NCBI RefSeq assembly: GCF_008728835.1
Contig: NZ_CP042582.1
Location: 1,550,001 to 1,614,000 of the forward strand
Direction: 5' to 3'
DNA from: Hypericibacter adhaerens
Lineage (GTDB): Bacteria; Pseudomonadota; Alphaproteobacteria; Dongiales; Dongiaceae
Length of the DNA: 64,000 bases
In this document: in pieces, positions 43,168-52,762 of the stretch
How positions within the stretch are numbered: the first letter of the stretch is position 1
Layout of the letters: each line of letters begins with the position of its first letter
Program-made: the position numbers and the translations under genes
The notes under the pieces: generated by a model
The model's input: the letters and a program-made list of their open reading frames with translations, nothing else
Told to the model about the DNA's origin: nothing
The model's database searches: none

Positions 43168-44385
43168 CTAAAGCACGCGGCGAAAGCCCGGCAGGCGCCG
43201 CAAGCCCTGGCTGGCAAGGAGCGAGAGCCCCAGCGCCAGGACCCCGACCAGGAGCCATTTGGCCAGTCCCGGCAGGTCGGTCCCGCGCAGCGCATATTGC
43301 AGCCCGACCGCGATCGGCAGGTGCAAGAGATAGATGCCGTAGCTGTTGCGGGCGAGGCGCTGGTGCCAGCGACCGCCGGCGGGCTGGCGGTCGCGTAGCC
43401 CGATCACGAATCCCAGCGCCAGGATCGCCAGGAGCGCGGTTTCCCCAATGGCGTAGAGCCAGGCATGGAGGCCGGCGCCGCCGGCGATGAAGAGCGGCAG
43501 CCCTGCCCATTCGAGGGCGACCACCGCCAGGAAGGCCGCAAGGCCGATGCCGAGCAGGGGCTTGGCCAGGCGCGACGGCAGGGCCTCGGCCCAGCCGCGC
43601 CGTGCGGCGATGGTGCCGAAGAGGAAGCAGAGCGCCTCGCGTGGCATGTCGGCGAGATGCACCTGCCAGACTCCGACGATCGCGCGCCAGTGATAGAGCG
43701 GGTGCTGCATGCGGACCAGGAAGTCCAGGTGGCCGATGCCGACGATGACGATCGCGACATTGAGAAGGTCGGGCAGCGGGCTCGGGGCCGGCGCGGCCTC
43801 GGGCTTGCCCCGGCGCCGGCGCCGGCGCCGCCATAAACCGGCGGCACCGACATAGATCGCGCTATAGGCGAGGAGCGATTCCAGGAACCAGAGATGGCCC
43901 AGCTGATGGTCGGGCCAGCCCGGGCCCGTCCAGCCGGTGGGATGGTGGCCGCCGATGCCGAAATAGATGCGCCAGAGATAGGTCCCGATATCGATCGGGC
44001 CGTAGCCCCGGAAATTGACGTAGTAGCCATACATCAGCACCGGGAAGACGAGCAGCAGCCCGATCGGCAGGGGAATGCCCAGCCGGATCAGCCGCTCCTC
44101 GAGATAGCCGCGCGGGCCATGGCGCGCGAGCGCGCCCGGCAGCAGGTAGCCGGCCACCAGGAAGAACAGACCCAGCGCCAGCGGGCGCAGCAGCGAAAAG
44201 GGGGCCTCGAGGAAATCCGCCCGGCTCGCATCGGCGACATACCACCAATTGCCGCCGCTATAGGCGAGGCTCGCATGGAAGAAGACGATCAGGACCCCGG
44301 CGAGGATGCGCAGATCGTCGAGCCAGCCGAGGCGGACGGAGCCGGCGTCAGTGCTGGTGAAAGTCCCGGCGAGGGACTCTTTCAC
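43168..44385 (-). CDS. Acyltransferase 3 family membrane protein
   Basis: About 405 residues with ten or so membrane segments. LGWLDDLRILAGVLIVFFHA with the family Asp-Arg and His, LFFLVAGYLL, HLWFLESLLAYS and NSYGIYLLHLPIAVGLQY are typical of acyltransferase 3 / OpgC-like proteins, which acylate sugars or glucans from the cytoplasm. Residues 170-185 carry an Arg-rich run. The GTG at 44385 is preferred; the frame extends to an ATG at 44472, but that part reads through a palindromic repeat. It follows nrdJ on the same strand but is a separate unit. Confidence 0.82.
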   Translation of the reverse strand: MKESLAGTFTSTDAGSVRLGWLDDLRILAGVLIVFFHASLAYSGGNWWYVADASRADFLEAPFSLLRPLALGLFFLVAGYLLPGALARHGPRGYLEERLIRLGIPLPIGLLLVFPVLMYGYYVNFRGYGPIDIGTYLWRIYFGIGGHHPTGWTGPGWPDHQLGHLWFLESLLAYSAIYVGAAGLWRRRRRRRGKPEAAPAPSPLPDLLNVAIVIVGIGHLDFLVRMQHPLYHWRAIVGVWQVHLADMPREALCFLFGTIAARRGWAEALPSRLAKPLLGIGLAAFLAVVALEWAGLPLFIAGGAGLHAWLYAIGETALLAILALGFVIGLRDRQPAGGRWHQRLARNSYGIYLLHLPIAVGLQYALRGTDLPGLAKWLLVGVLALGLSLLASQGLRRLPGFRRVL

Positions 44386-44578
44386 CCCGACTTCTTCACC
44401 TCCCCCATTGAGGGGGCTAGGCACAGACACGTCTTTTCTGCCTCTGCTGCGAGCCGTTGTCCTTATCGCCATCTCCGCGGAGGCGGGGATCCAACGTCAA
44501 GCTCGCGCGCTGGATCACGATGAATCTCCGCTTTGCGCGGGGATGACGAACGAGTGAACGCGCTCACTTTGGGAGATT

Positions 44579-46207
44579 TCAGGCGCCTTGCGGGATCCAC
44601 CATTCCTCGCCGCGCGGGGTCGAGACATATTCCGGCCAGCGGTAATGGATCGGGGCGGGGAAGTTGCGCGGCAGGAGCGGGGGCACCCATTGCGAGCCGC
44701 CGATGCCGCCGCCGGTGCGCTCGCGGAACTCGGCCTGGGCCGCGGCCAGAGCCTGCGGATCGCTCAGGAGATCGACCAGCGTGCCGGCGATGGCGCGCGC
44801 CGCGCTGAAGATCGTGGGGTCGATCGTCGCCGGATAGCCGCCCATCGCGTTCCAGACCCAGTTCGGATACTGGTAGCCCGGCTTCGGCGAGGACAGCATC
44901 GCGCGCCCGACATAGAGGCGCGCGGTCGGACAGTGCCACGTATAGTCGGTGTAGTCGTCCGAGGTGTAGTTCTTCTGCCAGGGCGGCAGGATCGCGCGCA
45001 TGCGCGCCTCGTCCTCCAGCGGGTCGATCAGCGCCGACATGGCGGGATGCATCGGCTCGGCCATCGGCGCCAGGCCCAGATTGCGCTGGATCTCGCGCGC
45101 GAACTTCTTGGCCTCCTCGCCCCATTGCGGCGGCGCCGCCAGCATCAGGTTGGCATAGGTGAGCGTTGTGATTGCATGGTTGGGCAGGCCGGGCCGGGTC
45201 TTGGTCACCCATTCCTTGCGCACGGTGCAGTGGGTGATCGACGCCACGTGATCCGCATTGTTGTCGAGGATGGCGTAGATCCGCTCCTGCATCGCCAGCG
45301 TCGGGCAGCGGCTCGCATACTGGATCTGGCTGAAATTGGGCGCGAGATTGTCGGCCGTCGCCTGGCCGGCCGCGAGGATCGCCTCGTTGATGGTCCAGGT
45401 GCCGGCATGCGGCAGCATCGCCTCCTTGGTCATCTTGCTCGTCATATACATGAGGCAGACGGCATCGATGGCGCCGGGGGCCCGCGCCATGGTGTGGGCC
45501 GAGGCGCCCTCGCTCAGGCCCATCCCGCCCCATGCTTCCGGATGCGGGCACTCGAAGGTGTACATCCGGCTCCAATAGGAGCCGCAATGCGTATCCCAGT
45601 TAACCGTGTTGGCGTGCGAGGTGGTGAAGGCCGGGTGGAAGCTCACCGCGGCGTCCAGATGGTCGTAGTAGCCATGGGCGGCATGGACCGGCTTCGAGCC
45701 GCAGACCTTCTCGGCCGGCTCGCCGAAGAAGACCAGCGTGCCCGGCAGATTGTGCTTTTGCATCGCGGCCTTGGCGGCGAGCAGCCCGCCCAGCGCGCCG
45801 AGGCCCAGCGCCGAATGCGGATCGGTATGGCCGGCCGCGTATTTATGGACGCCGTCGCGCGGCTTCTCGTAGGGGACCGGGTCCTGGCTGTTGGCCGGGA
45901 CGGCGTCATACTCGGCATAGGTCGCGATCACGGGCTTGCCCTTGCCGAAGGTGGCGCGGAACGCCGTCGGCATGGTGGCGGTGCCTTCCTCGACGTCGAA
46001 GCCCTGCTCGCGCAGGAGCTTCACGTACCAGGCGGCCGAGCGGTATTCGCGCCAGGCCGTCTCGTGGAAGTTCCAGACCTCGGTATGGCGTTTGGAGAGC
46101 CAGCCTTCATGGGCCTTCACCCAGTCGAAGGCGGTCTCCTTCGCCATCGTCATGGCGGCCGGCGTCCAGGACCGTGCCGCGGCCTGGCTCGGACGATCGT
46201 CGGGCAT
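44579..46207 (-). CDS. M20 family amidohydrolase, AbgB-like
   Basis: A 542-residue zinc-dependent amidohydrolase similar to p-aminobenzoyl-glutamate hydrolase subunit B. WNFHETAWREYRSAAWYVKL, VIATYAEYDAVPANSQ, HKYAAGHTDPHSALGLGALG (metal-binding HxD), VFFGEPAEKVCGSKPVHAAH and ASITHCTVRKEW show the fold; the AbgB dimer domain lies between. It ends the operon of an ABC transporter for small cationic compounds and probably cleaves an amide in the imported compound. A single gene without an AbgA partner suggests a homo-oligomer. Confidence 0.86.
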   Translation of the reverse strand: MPDDRPSQAAARSWTPAAMTMAKETAFDWVKAHEGWLSKRHTEVWNFHETAWREYRSAAWYVKLLREQGFDVEEGTATMPTAFRATFGKGKPVIATYAEYDAVPANSQDPVPYEKPRDGVHKYAAGHTDPHSALGLGALGGLLAAKAAMQKHNLPGTLVFFGEPAEKVCGSKPVHAAHGYYDHLDAAVSFHPAFTTSHANTVNWDTHCGSYWSRMYTFECPHPEAWGGMGLSEGASAHTMARAPGAIDAVCLMYMTSKMTKEAMLPHAGTWTINEAILAAGQATADNLAPNFSQIQYASRCPTLAMQERIYAILDNNADHVASITHCTVRKEWVTKTRPGLPNHAITTLTYANLMLAAPPQWGEEAKKFAREIQRNLGLAPMAEPMHPAMSALIDPLEDEARMRAILPPWQKNYTSDDYTDYTWHCPTARLYVGRAMLSSPKPGYQYPNWVWNAMGGYPATIDPTIFSAARAIAGTLVDLLSDPQALAAAQAEFRERTGGGIGGSQWVPPLLPRNFPAPIHYRWPEYVSTPRGEEWWIPQGA

Positions 46208-46238
46208 GGTGGATCTCCTTGGAGGGTCTGGCGCGCCG

Positions 46239-47057
46239 TCAGGCGGCGGTTTCGGCTTGCGACTGCGCCTTGAGGCGGCGCGCGCGCAGCCACATCTGCG
46301 AGCCGATCACCAGGATGGTGATGAAGATCAGGGTGGTGGCGCAAGCGGCAATGGTGGGATCGGCCTGGTCGCGGATGCCGTCCCACATGCGCCGCGGCAG
46401 GGTGAAGATGTTGAGCTTGGTGATGAAGAGCGTGACCACGATCTCGTCCCAGGACGAGATGAAGGCGAAGACGGCCCCCGCCAGCACGCCGGGCGCGATG
46501 CAGGGCAGGATCACCATCCGCAGGGTCTGCTTCATGTCGGCGCCGAGGTTGCGCGCGGCCTGCTCGAGCCGGAGGTCGAAATTGGCGAGCGAGGTCGAGA
46601 CGGTGATCACGACATAGGGCACCGAGAGCACCGTGTGCGCCAGGATGATGCCCGGATAGCTGTCGAGCAGCCGGAGATCGACGAAGATCCGGTAGAAGGC
46701 GAGGGCGGAGACGATCGAGGGCACGATGATGGGGAGCAGCACGAAGCCCCGCACCAGCTCCGACCAGCGGCTGGCGATGCGCCAGAGCCCGATCGCGCAG
46801 AGCGTGCCGAGCGTCGTCGAGATCAGGGTGGAGACGACGGCGACGACCAGGCTCTGCCAGATGCTGGAGGTCCAGTTCGGGTTCGTCACCAGGTTCTCGT
46901 AGTTGCGCAGCGTGACCGCGTCCTTGGGCAGGGTCAGGAACCGCTCGGGCGTGAGCGAGATCGGCGCCGAGACGAAGATCGGCAGCACCAGGAACATCAG
47001 CACCAGCCAGGTGGCGGCCAGCACGACCCCGAACCGCCAGCCATAGCGTTCGCTCAT
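46239..47057 (-). CDS. ABC transporter permease, PotC-like
   Basis: A 272-residue inner membrane protein with six segments and the EAA-loop EQAARNLGAD that docks with the ATPase. It belongs to the spermidine/putrescine group of binding-protein-dependent transporters. It lies 13 bases after the PotB-like gene and 31 bases before the M20 gene. Confidence 0.92.
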   Translation of the reverse strand: MSERYGWRFGVVLAATWLVLMFLVLPIFVSAPISLTPERFLTLPKDAVTLRNYENLVTNPNWTSSIWQSLVVAVVSTLISTTLGTLCAIGLWRIASRWSELVRGFVLLPIIVPSIVSALAFYRIFVDLRLLDSYPGIILAHTVLSVPYVVITVSTSLANFDLRLEQAARNLGADMKQTLRMVILPCIAPGVLAGAVFAFISSWDEIVVTLFITKLNIFTLPRRMWDGIRDQADPTIAACATTLIFITILVIGSQMWLRARRLKAQSQAETAA

Positions 47058-47070
47058 GACCGGGCCTCCC

Positions 47071-47958
47071 TCACTTGGCCCCGAACATGCTGCGCAGATC
47101 GACCACGCGCGACATGACGGCGAAGACGAGGAACACCAGGATCAGCAGCACCATGGCCAGCATGGCGCCGATGCCCCAGCGCACGGTCTGCAGGATCTGG
47201 ACGCTGACATATTCGGCGATCATCAGGGTCTTGCCGCCGCCCAGGATCGAGGGCGTCACGAAAAAGCCCAGCGTCAGGATGAAGACCAGCAGGCCGGCGC
47301 CCGCGATGCCGGGCAGGCTCAAGGGCAGATAGACGCGCCAGAAGGATTCGAACGGGCCCGCTCCCAGGCCCCGCGCGGCGCTGACGAGGCGCGGGTCGAT
47401 GCCGCGGAGGTTGGCGTAGAGCGGCAGCACGGCATAGGGGACCATGTAATGGACCATGCCGATCAGCACGCCCAGCTCGTTGCGCACCAGATGGACCGGC
47501 TCGGTGGTGAGGCCCCAATCCATCAGCGCGCGGTTGATGATGCCGTTGTCATGCAGCAGCACGACCCAGGAGAAGGCGCGCGCCAGCACCGAGACCCAGA
47601 ACGGCACCAGCACGAACATCAGGATCCAGATGCGGTGGCGCTCGGTCACATGCGCCATGGCATAGGCGATGAGATAGCCCAGCAGCAGGCTGATGGCGGT
47701 GGTGATGAAGCAGATGCGGAAGGTATTGCCGAGCATCCTGAGGATGCCGCGGTTGGTGACCAGGCGCTCGTAGTTCTGAAACCCGACCTCCGGATCCGAG
47801 AAGCTGATCCAGAGCACCTGGCCGATCGGGTAGAGGTAGAGGACGACCAGGAACAGGACGAGCGGCAGCACCAGCACCCAATAGGGGTTGATCCGCGAAG
47901 GCTGCGGGCCTCGCGGAACGCCAGTCTCCAGGGCGATCGTCCCTGCGCTGCTGCTCAT
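47071..47958 (-). CDS. ABC transporter permease, PotB-like
   Basis: A 295-residue inner membrane protein with six segments; the EAA-type loop is VSAARGLGAGPFESF. RINPYWVLVLPLVLFLVVLY begins the first segment. It is the first permease of the polyamine-type transporter, 46 bases after the binding-protein gene on the same strand. Confidence 0.92.
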   Translation of the reverse strand: MSSSAGTIALETGVPRGPQPSRINPYWVLVLPLVLFLVVLYLYPIGQVLWISFSDPEVGFQNYERLVTNRGILRMLGNTFRICFITTAISLLLGYLIAYAMAHVTERHRIWILMFVLVPFWVSVLARAFSWVVLLHDNGIINRALMDWGLTTEPVHLVRNELGVLIGMVHYMVPYAVLPLYANLRGIDPRLVSAARGLGAGPFESFWRVYLPLSLPGIAGAGLLVFILTLGFFVTPSILGGGKTLMIAEYVSVQILQTVRWGIGAMLAMVLLILVFLVFAVMSRVVDLRSMFGAK

Positions 47959-48004
47959 GATGATCGCCGCGGCCGGCCGAAGCCGGCCGCGGCGTATCGA
48001 CCGA

Positions 48005-49120
48005 TCAGGCCGAGATCATGTCGAGGAAGGCGTTGAGCACGTCGTCGTAATGCGCCGAGAAATACTCGGAATCGAGCGGAATCTGCTTTTTCAGATTCTC
48101 CGGCGTGCCCGGCGTGATGGCCCGTTCCTCCGCCGACATGATGTCGTAGGACTTGGGATTGGCCGGACCCTGGCCGAAGCAGCGCATGGCTTCGACCTGC
48201 AGCTCCGGCGTCTGGAGATGGGCGAGCCAGCGGTTGCCCCACTCGTTGCCCGCCGGGTTGCCGCGCGGGATCACCCAGCCGGCCGGGCAGGCATTGCCCT
48301 GGTCGAAGGTCCAGTCGACCCGTCCCTTGGTGTCCTGCTTGATGAGCTGGCTGCGGGTCTGCCAGAGGCTGCCCATGACGACCTCGCCGTCGAGGAACAT
48401 CTGCTGGCTCGCCGCGCCCGAATCCCAGAACACGATATGGTCCTTGATCTTCTCGATCTTGGCCAGCGCCCGGTCCACATCGAGCGGGTAGATCTTCTCC
48501 GGCGGCACGCCGTCGGCGAGGAGGGCCGCTTCGAGCGCGCCGTTCATGTATTTGAACAAGGTGCGCTTGCCGGGGATCTTGTCGACATCGAAGAAGTCGG
48601 CCCAGGTCGGCGCTTTCTTGCCGAGCTTCTCGGTGTCCCAGGTCATGGTGTAGCTGTACCAGTAGCCCAGCACGCCGTAATCGTGGGTGTAGGGCGCCAT
48701 GTAGCCGTTGCGGTCGACGATCGAGTAGTCGACGGGCTCAGCCTCATGGGCACGGCCCAGCCGCAGCACCGAGAAGAAGTCGCTGTCGCAGCAGTCCCAG
48801 GTGACGTTCTTGGCGTCGACCTGCGCCTTGATGCTGCCCTCGAGCGGGCCCGAGCCGTCGACGACGACCGGAATGCCGGTCTTCGCGGTGAAGGCCTTGC
48901 CATAGATGTCGCCGGTGCAGCGGACGGCATCGCCGCCCCAGTTCGCATGCACGATCTGTTTCGGCTTGCCGGCGGCGAGCAGGTCGCCGGACGACAAGGC
49001 CACGGCGCCGGCACCCGCGAAGGCGCTGGCGGCGAGGAAGCTGCGGCGGCTGATCCGGCCGGCCTTGAGATTGGCGAGCGCGATCTCGACGCAGTCCTGG
49101 CTGAATCTCTTTGCGGTCAT
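48005..49120 (-). CDS. Extracellular solute-binding protein, PotD-like, Tat-exported
   Basis: A 371-residue periplasmic receptor. The N-terminus has a twin-arginine signal, ISRRSFLAASAFAGAGAVAL. The mature part resembles group 1 (PotD/PotF) binding proteins: IVHANWGGDAVRCTGDIYGK, TWADFFDVDKIPGKRTL, FWDSGAASQQMFLDGEVVMG and NPKSYDIMSAEER. An unusual pair WDCCDSDFF stands near residue 108. It starts the operon SBP-PotB-PotC-M20. The ligand is unknown. Confidence 0.92.
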   Translation of the reverse strand: MTAKRFSQDCVEIALANLKAGRISRRSFLAASAFAGAGAVALSSGDLLAAGKPKQIVHANWGGDAVRCTGDIYGKAFTAKTGIPVVVDGSGPLEGSIKAQVDAKNVTWDCCDSDFFSVLRLGRAHEAEPVDYSIVDRNGYMAPYTHDYGVLGYWYSYTMTWDTEKLGKKAPTWADFFDVDKIPGKRTLFKYMNGALEAALLADGVPPEKIYPLDVDRALAKIEKIKDHIVFWDSGAASQQMFLDGEVVMGSLWQTRSQLIKQDTKGRVDWTFDQGNACPAGWVIPRGNPAGNEWGNRWLAHLQTPELQVEAMRCFGQGPANPKSYDIMSAEERAITPGTPENLKKQIPLDSEYFSAHYDDVLNAFLDMISA

Positions 49121-49275
49121 GATACCTCCCTAAGCATGTCGGATTATGGTTCTATGCCTCATCGGATGAGGACGCCGCCCGACTGCGGACCGTCCCGGAA
49201 TCCTAACATCCGCGAGCTTGGCACGCCAAGAGCGGCGGCCTTCGGGCCGCTCTCGACGAAAGGAAACAGGAACCC

Positions 49276-50508
49276 ATGGCGATGACCCGCACCCATAGCT
49301 GGCCGGAGGGCCACTGGGACTGGCCGATCCATGTCTCGCACAAGCATGGGATCCGCTGCGGCGAGATGCTGTTCGTCGGCGGCCAGGTCGATCTCGACAG
49401 CCGGGGCAACGTGCTCCATGCCGGCGACCTCGCCACCCAGACGGCGGCGGTGATGGGCCATATCGACAAGGTGCTGCGCGGGCTGGGAGCCGATCTGGGC
49501 GACGTGGTGAAGCTGATCGCCTTCTACCAGAACGACGGTAGCCGGGACGAGCAGCGCTTCCTGGCCGATGTCGCACGACAATTGCCGGCCCAGGGGCCCG
49601 GCCCGGCCATCATGCTGGTGCCGCTGCCGGCGCTGGCCTATCCCGGCATGTTGGTCGAGATCGAGGCGGTCGCCATGCGCGGCACCGACGGACGCCGCCT
49701 GGAGCGGCAGGGGGTGGCCCTGCGCGGGGCGGCCCCCTTGCCGGCGCCGCTCTCCCATGGCGTGCGCTGCGGCGAGATGATCTTCGTGGGCGGGCTCAGC
49801 GCCACCGACGCGAACGGGGCGGTGATGGCCGCGGGCGACATCGTACGCCAGAGCCAGATCGTCATGGACCGCATCGGCGAGGTGCTGCACGGGTTCGGCG
49901 CGGCCCATGACGATGCGGTCAAGATCAACACCTACTATACCGGTGCGGGCCAGTTTGCCGATTGGGAGGGGGCGGCCCGGGTCCGGGCCCGCTATTTCGC
50001 CGAGCCCGGTCCGGCGGCCACCGGCATTCCGCTGCCGCGCCATGCGCGGGCCGGCCTGATGGCGCGCACCGAGATCACGGCGATGCTGGGCAAGGACGGG
50101 CGCCGTCTGCCCCGCAGCCATGTCTGGCCGGAGGGCCATTGGGACTGGCCGATCCATCTGCCCTACAAGCATGGGATCCGCTGCGGCCCGATGATCTATC
50201 TGGGCGGGCAGGTGGCGCTTACCCCCAAGGGCCAGGTGATCGAGCCCGGCGACCTGGTGGCCCAGACCCGGATCGCGATGGAGAACATCCGGCGCGTGCT
50301 GGCGGGTTTCGGCGCCGGCTTCGACGATGTGGTGAAGGTCACGGCCTTCTATGAGGGCGGCGCCTCGGGCGAGCAGTTGCACAAGAACCTCAGCGTGCGC
50401 TCCGCCTGCTTCACCGAGCCCGGTCCCGCCACCACCGGCATCCCGCTGCCCTTCCTCGCCTATGAGCAGATGGTGATCGAGATCGAGATCGTCGCGATGG
50501 TGGGGTGA
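49276..50508 (+). CDS. Triple-domain RidA-like protein
   Basis: A 410-residue protein made of three Rid/YjgF domains at about residues 1-137, 150-277 and 285-410. Domains 1 and 3 open alike (HSWPEGHWDWPIH and HVWPEGHWDWPIH, then KHGIRCG) and are closer to each other than to domain 2 (LSHGVRCGEMIFVGG). The arginine that Rid enzymes need for imine hydrolysis is Ile, Ala and Thr in the three domains (GPAIMLVPLP, GPAATGIPLP, GPATTGIPLP). A hairpin (49229-49253) precedes the AAAGGAAA ribosome site. Encoded within the polyamine-type transporter cluster, facing the PotA gene. Confidence 0.88.
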   Translation: MAMTRTHSWPEGHWDWPIHVSHKHGIRCGEMLFVGGQVDLDSRGNVLHAGDLATQTAAVMGHIDKVLRGLGADLGDVVKLIAFYQNDGSRDEQRFLADVARQLPAQGPGPAIMLVPLPALAYPGMLVEIEAVAMRGTDGRRLERQGVALRGAAPLPAPLSHGVRCGEMIFVGGLSATDANGAVMAAGDIVRQSQIVMDRIGEVLHGFGAAHDDAVKINTYYTGAGQFADWEGAARVRARYFAEPGPAATGIPLPRHARAGLMARTEITAMLGKDGRRLPRSHVWPEGHWDWPIHLPYKHGIRCGPMIYLGGQVALTPKGQVIEPGDLVAQTRIAMENIRRVLAGFGAGFDDVVKVTAFYEGGASGEQLHKNLSVRSACFTEPGPATTGIPLPFLAYEQMVIEIEIVAMVG

Positions 50509-50516
50509 CGCCGCGC

Positions 50517-51656
50517 TCAATCGTCCGCCACCACGACGGCGGCGTCGGCGTCCCAGCCGAGCCAGACCTGCATCTCGTTGCGCGGCTCGAGCTTTATGCG
50601 CCAGGCGGGGCAGCGCACGGCGAGCTGACCGAGGCTCTGGGTCGCGACCGTGAAGTGGAAATCGCTGCCGAAATAATTCCAGCTCGTGACCCGGCCCTGG
50701 ATCCGGTTGGTGGCGGCGATCGAGGCGTCGGCGGCCACCGCGATCTTTTCCGGCCGCATGGCGAGCAGCACCTCGCTGCCGGCCGCGGGGACGGGCGAGG
50801 CCTTCTGGCGGAAGCTCTCGCCGCCGGTGCCGTAGCTGAAGCCGCCCTCGGCCGGCCCGTTCACGCGGCCCTTGATGAAGTTGCTTTCGCCGAGGAAGCC
50901 CGCCACGAAGCGGGTCGCCGGCCGCTCGTAGAGATCGGCCGGGCGCCCGATCTGCACGAACCGCCCGTCGCGCACGATGGCGATGCGATCGGACATGGAG
51001 AGCGCCTCTTCCTGGTCGTGCGTCACATAGACGAAGGTGGTGCGGATGCGCTCATGGAGCTGCTTGAGCTCGATCTGGACCTCGGTCCTGAGCTTGCGGT
51101 CGAGGGCGCCCAGGGGCTCGTCGAGCAGCAGGATTTCTGGCGTGAAGACGAGGGCGCGCGCCAGCGCCACGCGCTGCTGCTGGCCGCCCGAAAGCTGGCG
51201 CGGCATGCGGTCGGCGAGGGATGTGAGCTGCACCAGTTCGAGCGCGCGGCCGACCTCGCGCTTGATGTCCTCGGCGGGGCGGCGGCGCACCTTGAGCGGA
51301 AAGGCGACATTGTCGAAGACCGAGAGATGGGGGAACAGGGCATAGCCCTGGAACACCATCCCGAAATTGCGCTTCTCGGGCGGCAGATGGGTGATCGCCT
51401 TGCCGTCGAGCAGGATCTCGCCGGCCGAAGGCGCGGTGAAGCCTGCGATCATCATCAGCATCGTGGTCTTGCCCGAGCCCGAGGGCCCGAGCAGGGTCAG
51501 GAACTCGCCGCGCGCGACGTCGAGATCGACGCTGTCAACGGCGCGCACGATGCCGTAATGCTTCGAGACCCCGCGGAAGGCGAGCCCATGCCCGGCCGGC
51601 GCCGTGGCGGTCGATCGAGCCAACGTCGGATTGGTTGCAGTCGCTGTTCCCGGCAC
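50517..51656 (-). CDS. ABC transporter ATP-binding protein, PotA-like
   Basis: About 379 residues. Walker A is GPSGSGKTT, the signature LSGGQQQR and Walker [13 protein letters not shown]; the H-loop is [10 protein letters not shown]. The C-terminal TOBE domain ([16 protein letters not shown]) is typical of PotA/FbpC. The GTG at 51656 is a tentative start with AGGGGG about ten bases before; TTG 51623 is another. It is read after the DDAH-like gene and most likely powers the permeases encoded 3 kb away. Confidence 0.9.
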   Translation of the reverse strand: MPGTATATNPTLARSTATAPAGHGLAFRGVSKHYGIVRAVDSVDLDVARGEFLTLLGPSGSGKTTMLMMIAGFTAPSAGEILLDGKAITHLPPEKRNFGMVFQGYALFPHLSVFDNVAFPLKVRRRPAEDIKREVGRALELVQLTSLADRMPRQLSGGQQQRVALARALVFTPEILLLDEPLGALDRKLRTEVQIELKQLHERIRTTFVYVTHDQEEALSMSDRIAIVRDGRFVQIGRPADLYERPATRFVAGFLGESNFIKGRVNGPAEGGFSYGTGGESFRQKASPVPAAGSEVLLAMRPEKIAVAADASIAATNRIQGRVTSWNYFGSDFHFTVATQSLGQLAVRCPAWRIKLEPRNEMQVWLGWDADAAVVVADD

Positions 51657-51753
51657 CGCTGCCAGCGTCCCCCTGTTGTAAAGCCGCCCGTTCCGGGCCT
51701 CTGCGGGCCCGTTCGAGGGGACAGCCTTGGCGTCCGCCGCCCTTGTCGGGCGG

Positions 51754-52641
51754 TCAGACCGGATCGCGGCGCAGCGCCTGGGCCATGCAATGCACGCCGC
51801 CACCGCCCATGGTGAACATGGTCATGTCCGGATCATAAACGGTAAATCCGGCGGCGCGCAGCGTCTTATTGAGCTCCTTCGACTGCAGGGTCGAGATGAT
51901 CTTGCTGTCGCCGAGCGACATCACGTTGCAGCCGAGCCCCATGGTGTCGCGGTAGTTCACCGGGATCATCTCGATCTTCTTGGCCTTGAGCCAGTCGAGC
52001 ACCCAGTCCTCGGTGGTGTCGGGGCAGACCGCCGCCAGCTTCGGCGCCAGCATGCAGACCATCAGGTCGATATGGACGTAGTGCTCGGCGATGGGGGCGA
52101 GCTTCACTTCCCAGCCCTTCTCCTCCATCCAGCCCTTGACCTGCTGCGCCGCCGGCTCCTGGGTGCGCTCGCCGCAGAAGCCGATCAGCACCGTGTTGGG
52201 CTCGATCACGTCGAAATCGCCGCCCTCGAAGGCGGAGGCCGTGATCATCTTGAAGATCGGGATGCCCTTCGACTGGTAGAAATTGATGACCGGGGCGTAT
52301 TCGCCGCGCCGCCACCATTGATGCATCTGGGTCACGACCGCGCCGTAGGGCGTCATGAAGCTCGAATCGCGCGCATAGACCTGGTAGGGCAGGGCCTCGT
52401 CGGGCTCGAGGAAATGGACCTTGGTGCCGCCTTCCTCATAGGCCTGCACCATCTCGCGGTGCTGGCGCATGGCGAGCTGCCGGTCGAACTTGGCGCCGGA
52501 GCGCAGGGTGGCCTTCGAGATCGAGCTGGTCGGCAGCCATTTGAAGTTCACCGGCTCGCAGAGCAGCACGTCGCGCAGACGGCCATACTCCGAATTCACG
52601 CCCCAACCGCCGCCGTTGCCCTTGCCGTTTCCCGTCGTCAT
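51754..52641 (-). CDS. Arginine deiminase/DDAH/amidinotransferase-family hydrolase
   Basis: A 295-residue guanidine-modifying enzyme. The active-site set is visible: VYARDSSFMTPYG (Asp), FEGGDFDVIEPN (Glu-Asp), EHYVHIDLMVCML (His) and TMGGGGVHCMAQALRRD (nucleophile Cys at the end). The end motif with RRD is common to amidinotransferases and deiminases that act on arginine-like compounds, such as dimethylarginine. It is read before PotA on the same strand and divergent from a LysR gene. Whether it deiminates or hydrolyses, and what, is not known. Confidence 0.85.
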   Translation of the reverse strand: MTTGNGKGNGGGWGVNSEYGRLRDVLLCEPVNFKWLPTSSISKATLRSGAKFDRQLAMRQHREMVQAYEEGGTKVHFLEPDEALPYQVYARDSSFMTPYGAVVTQMHQWWRRGEYAPVINFYQSKGIPIFKMITASAFEGGDFDVIEPNTVLIGFCGERTQEPAAQQVKGWMEEKGWEVKLAPIAEHYVHIDLMVCMLAPKLAAVCPDTTEDWVLDWLKAKKIEMIPVNYRDTMGLGCNVMSLGDSKIISTLQSKELNKTLRAAGFTVYDPDMTMFTMGGGGVHCMAQALRRDPV

Positions 52642-52721
52642 GGCGTCCTCCCGATGGAATTGAAGCCTGTGCTTTGATCCCGATCCTATGGCTTGAAAAA
52701 CTCTCTCGCAATGGACAAAGA

Positions 52722-52749
52722 TTGGCCTTTCATTGTGAGAAAATATAAC
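52722..52749 (+). promoter_or_regulatory. Promoter of the GcvA-like LysR gene
   Basis: TTGGCC (52722-52727) and TATAAC (52744-52749) are 16 bases apart, 14 bases before the ATG. The 121-base interval to the DDAH-like gene probably holds shared LysR sites. Confidence 0.5.
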
Positions 52750-52762
52750 GAAGAGGGAAGCC

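Noticed and set aside
49229-49253. Terminator before the triple-RidA gene
   Set aside because: The eight-base stem is not followed by T and lies just before the ribosome site; treated only as a leader hairpin.
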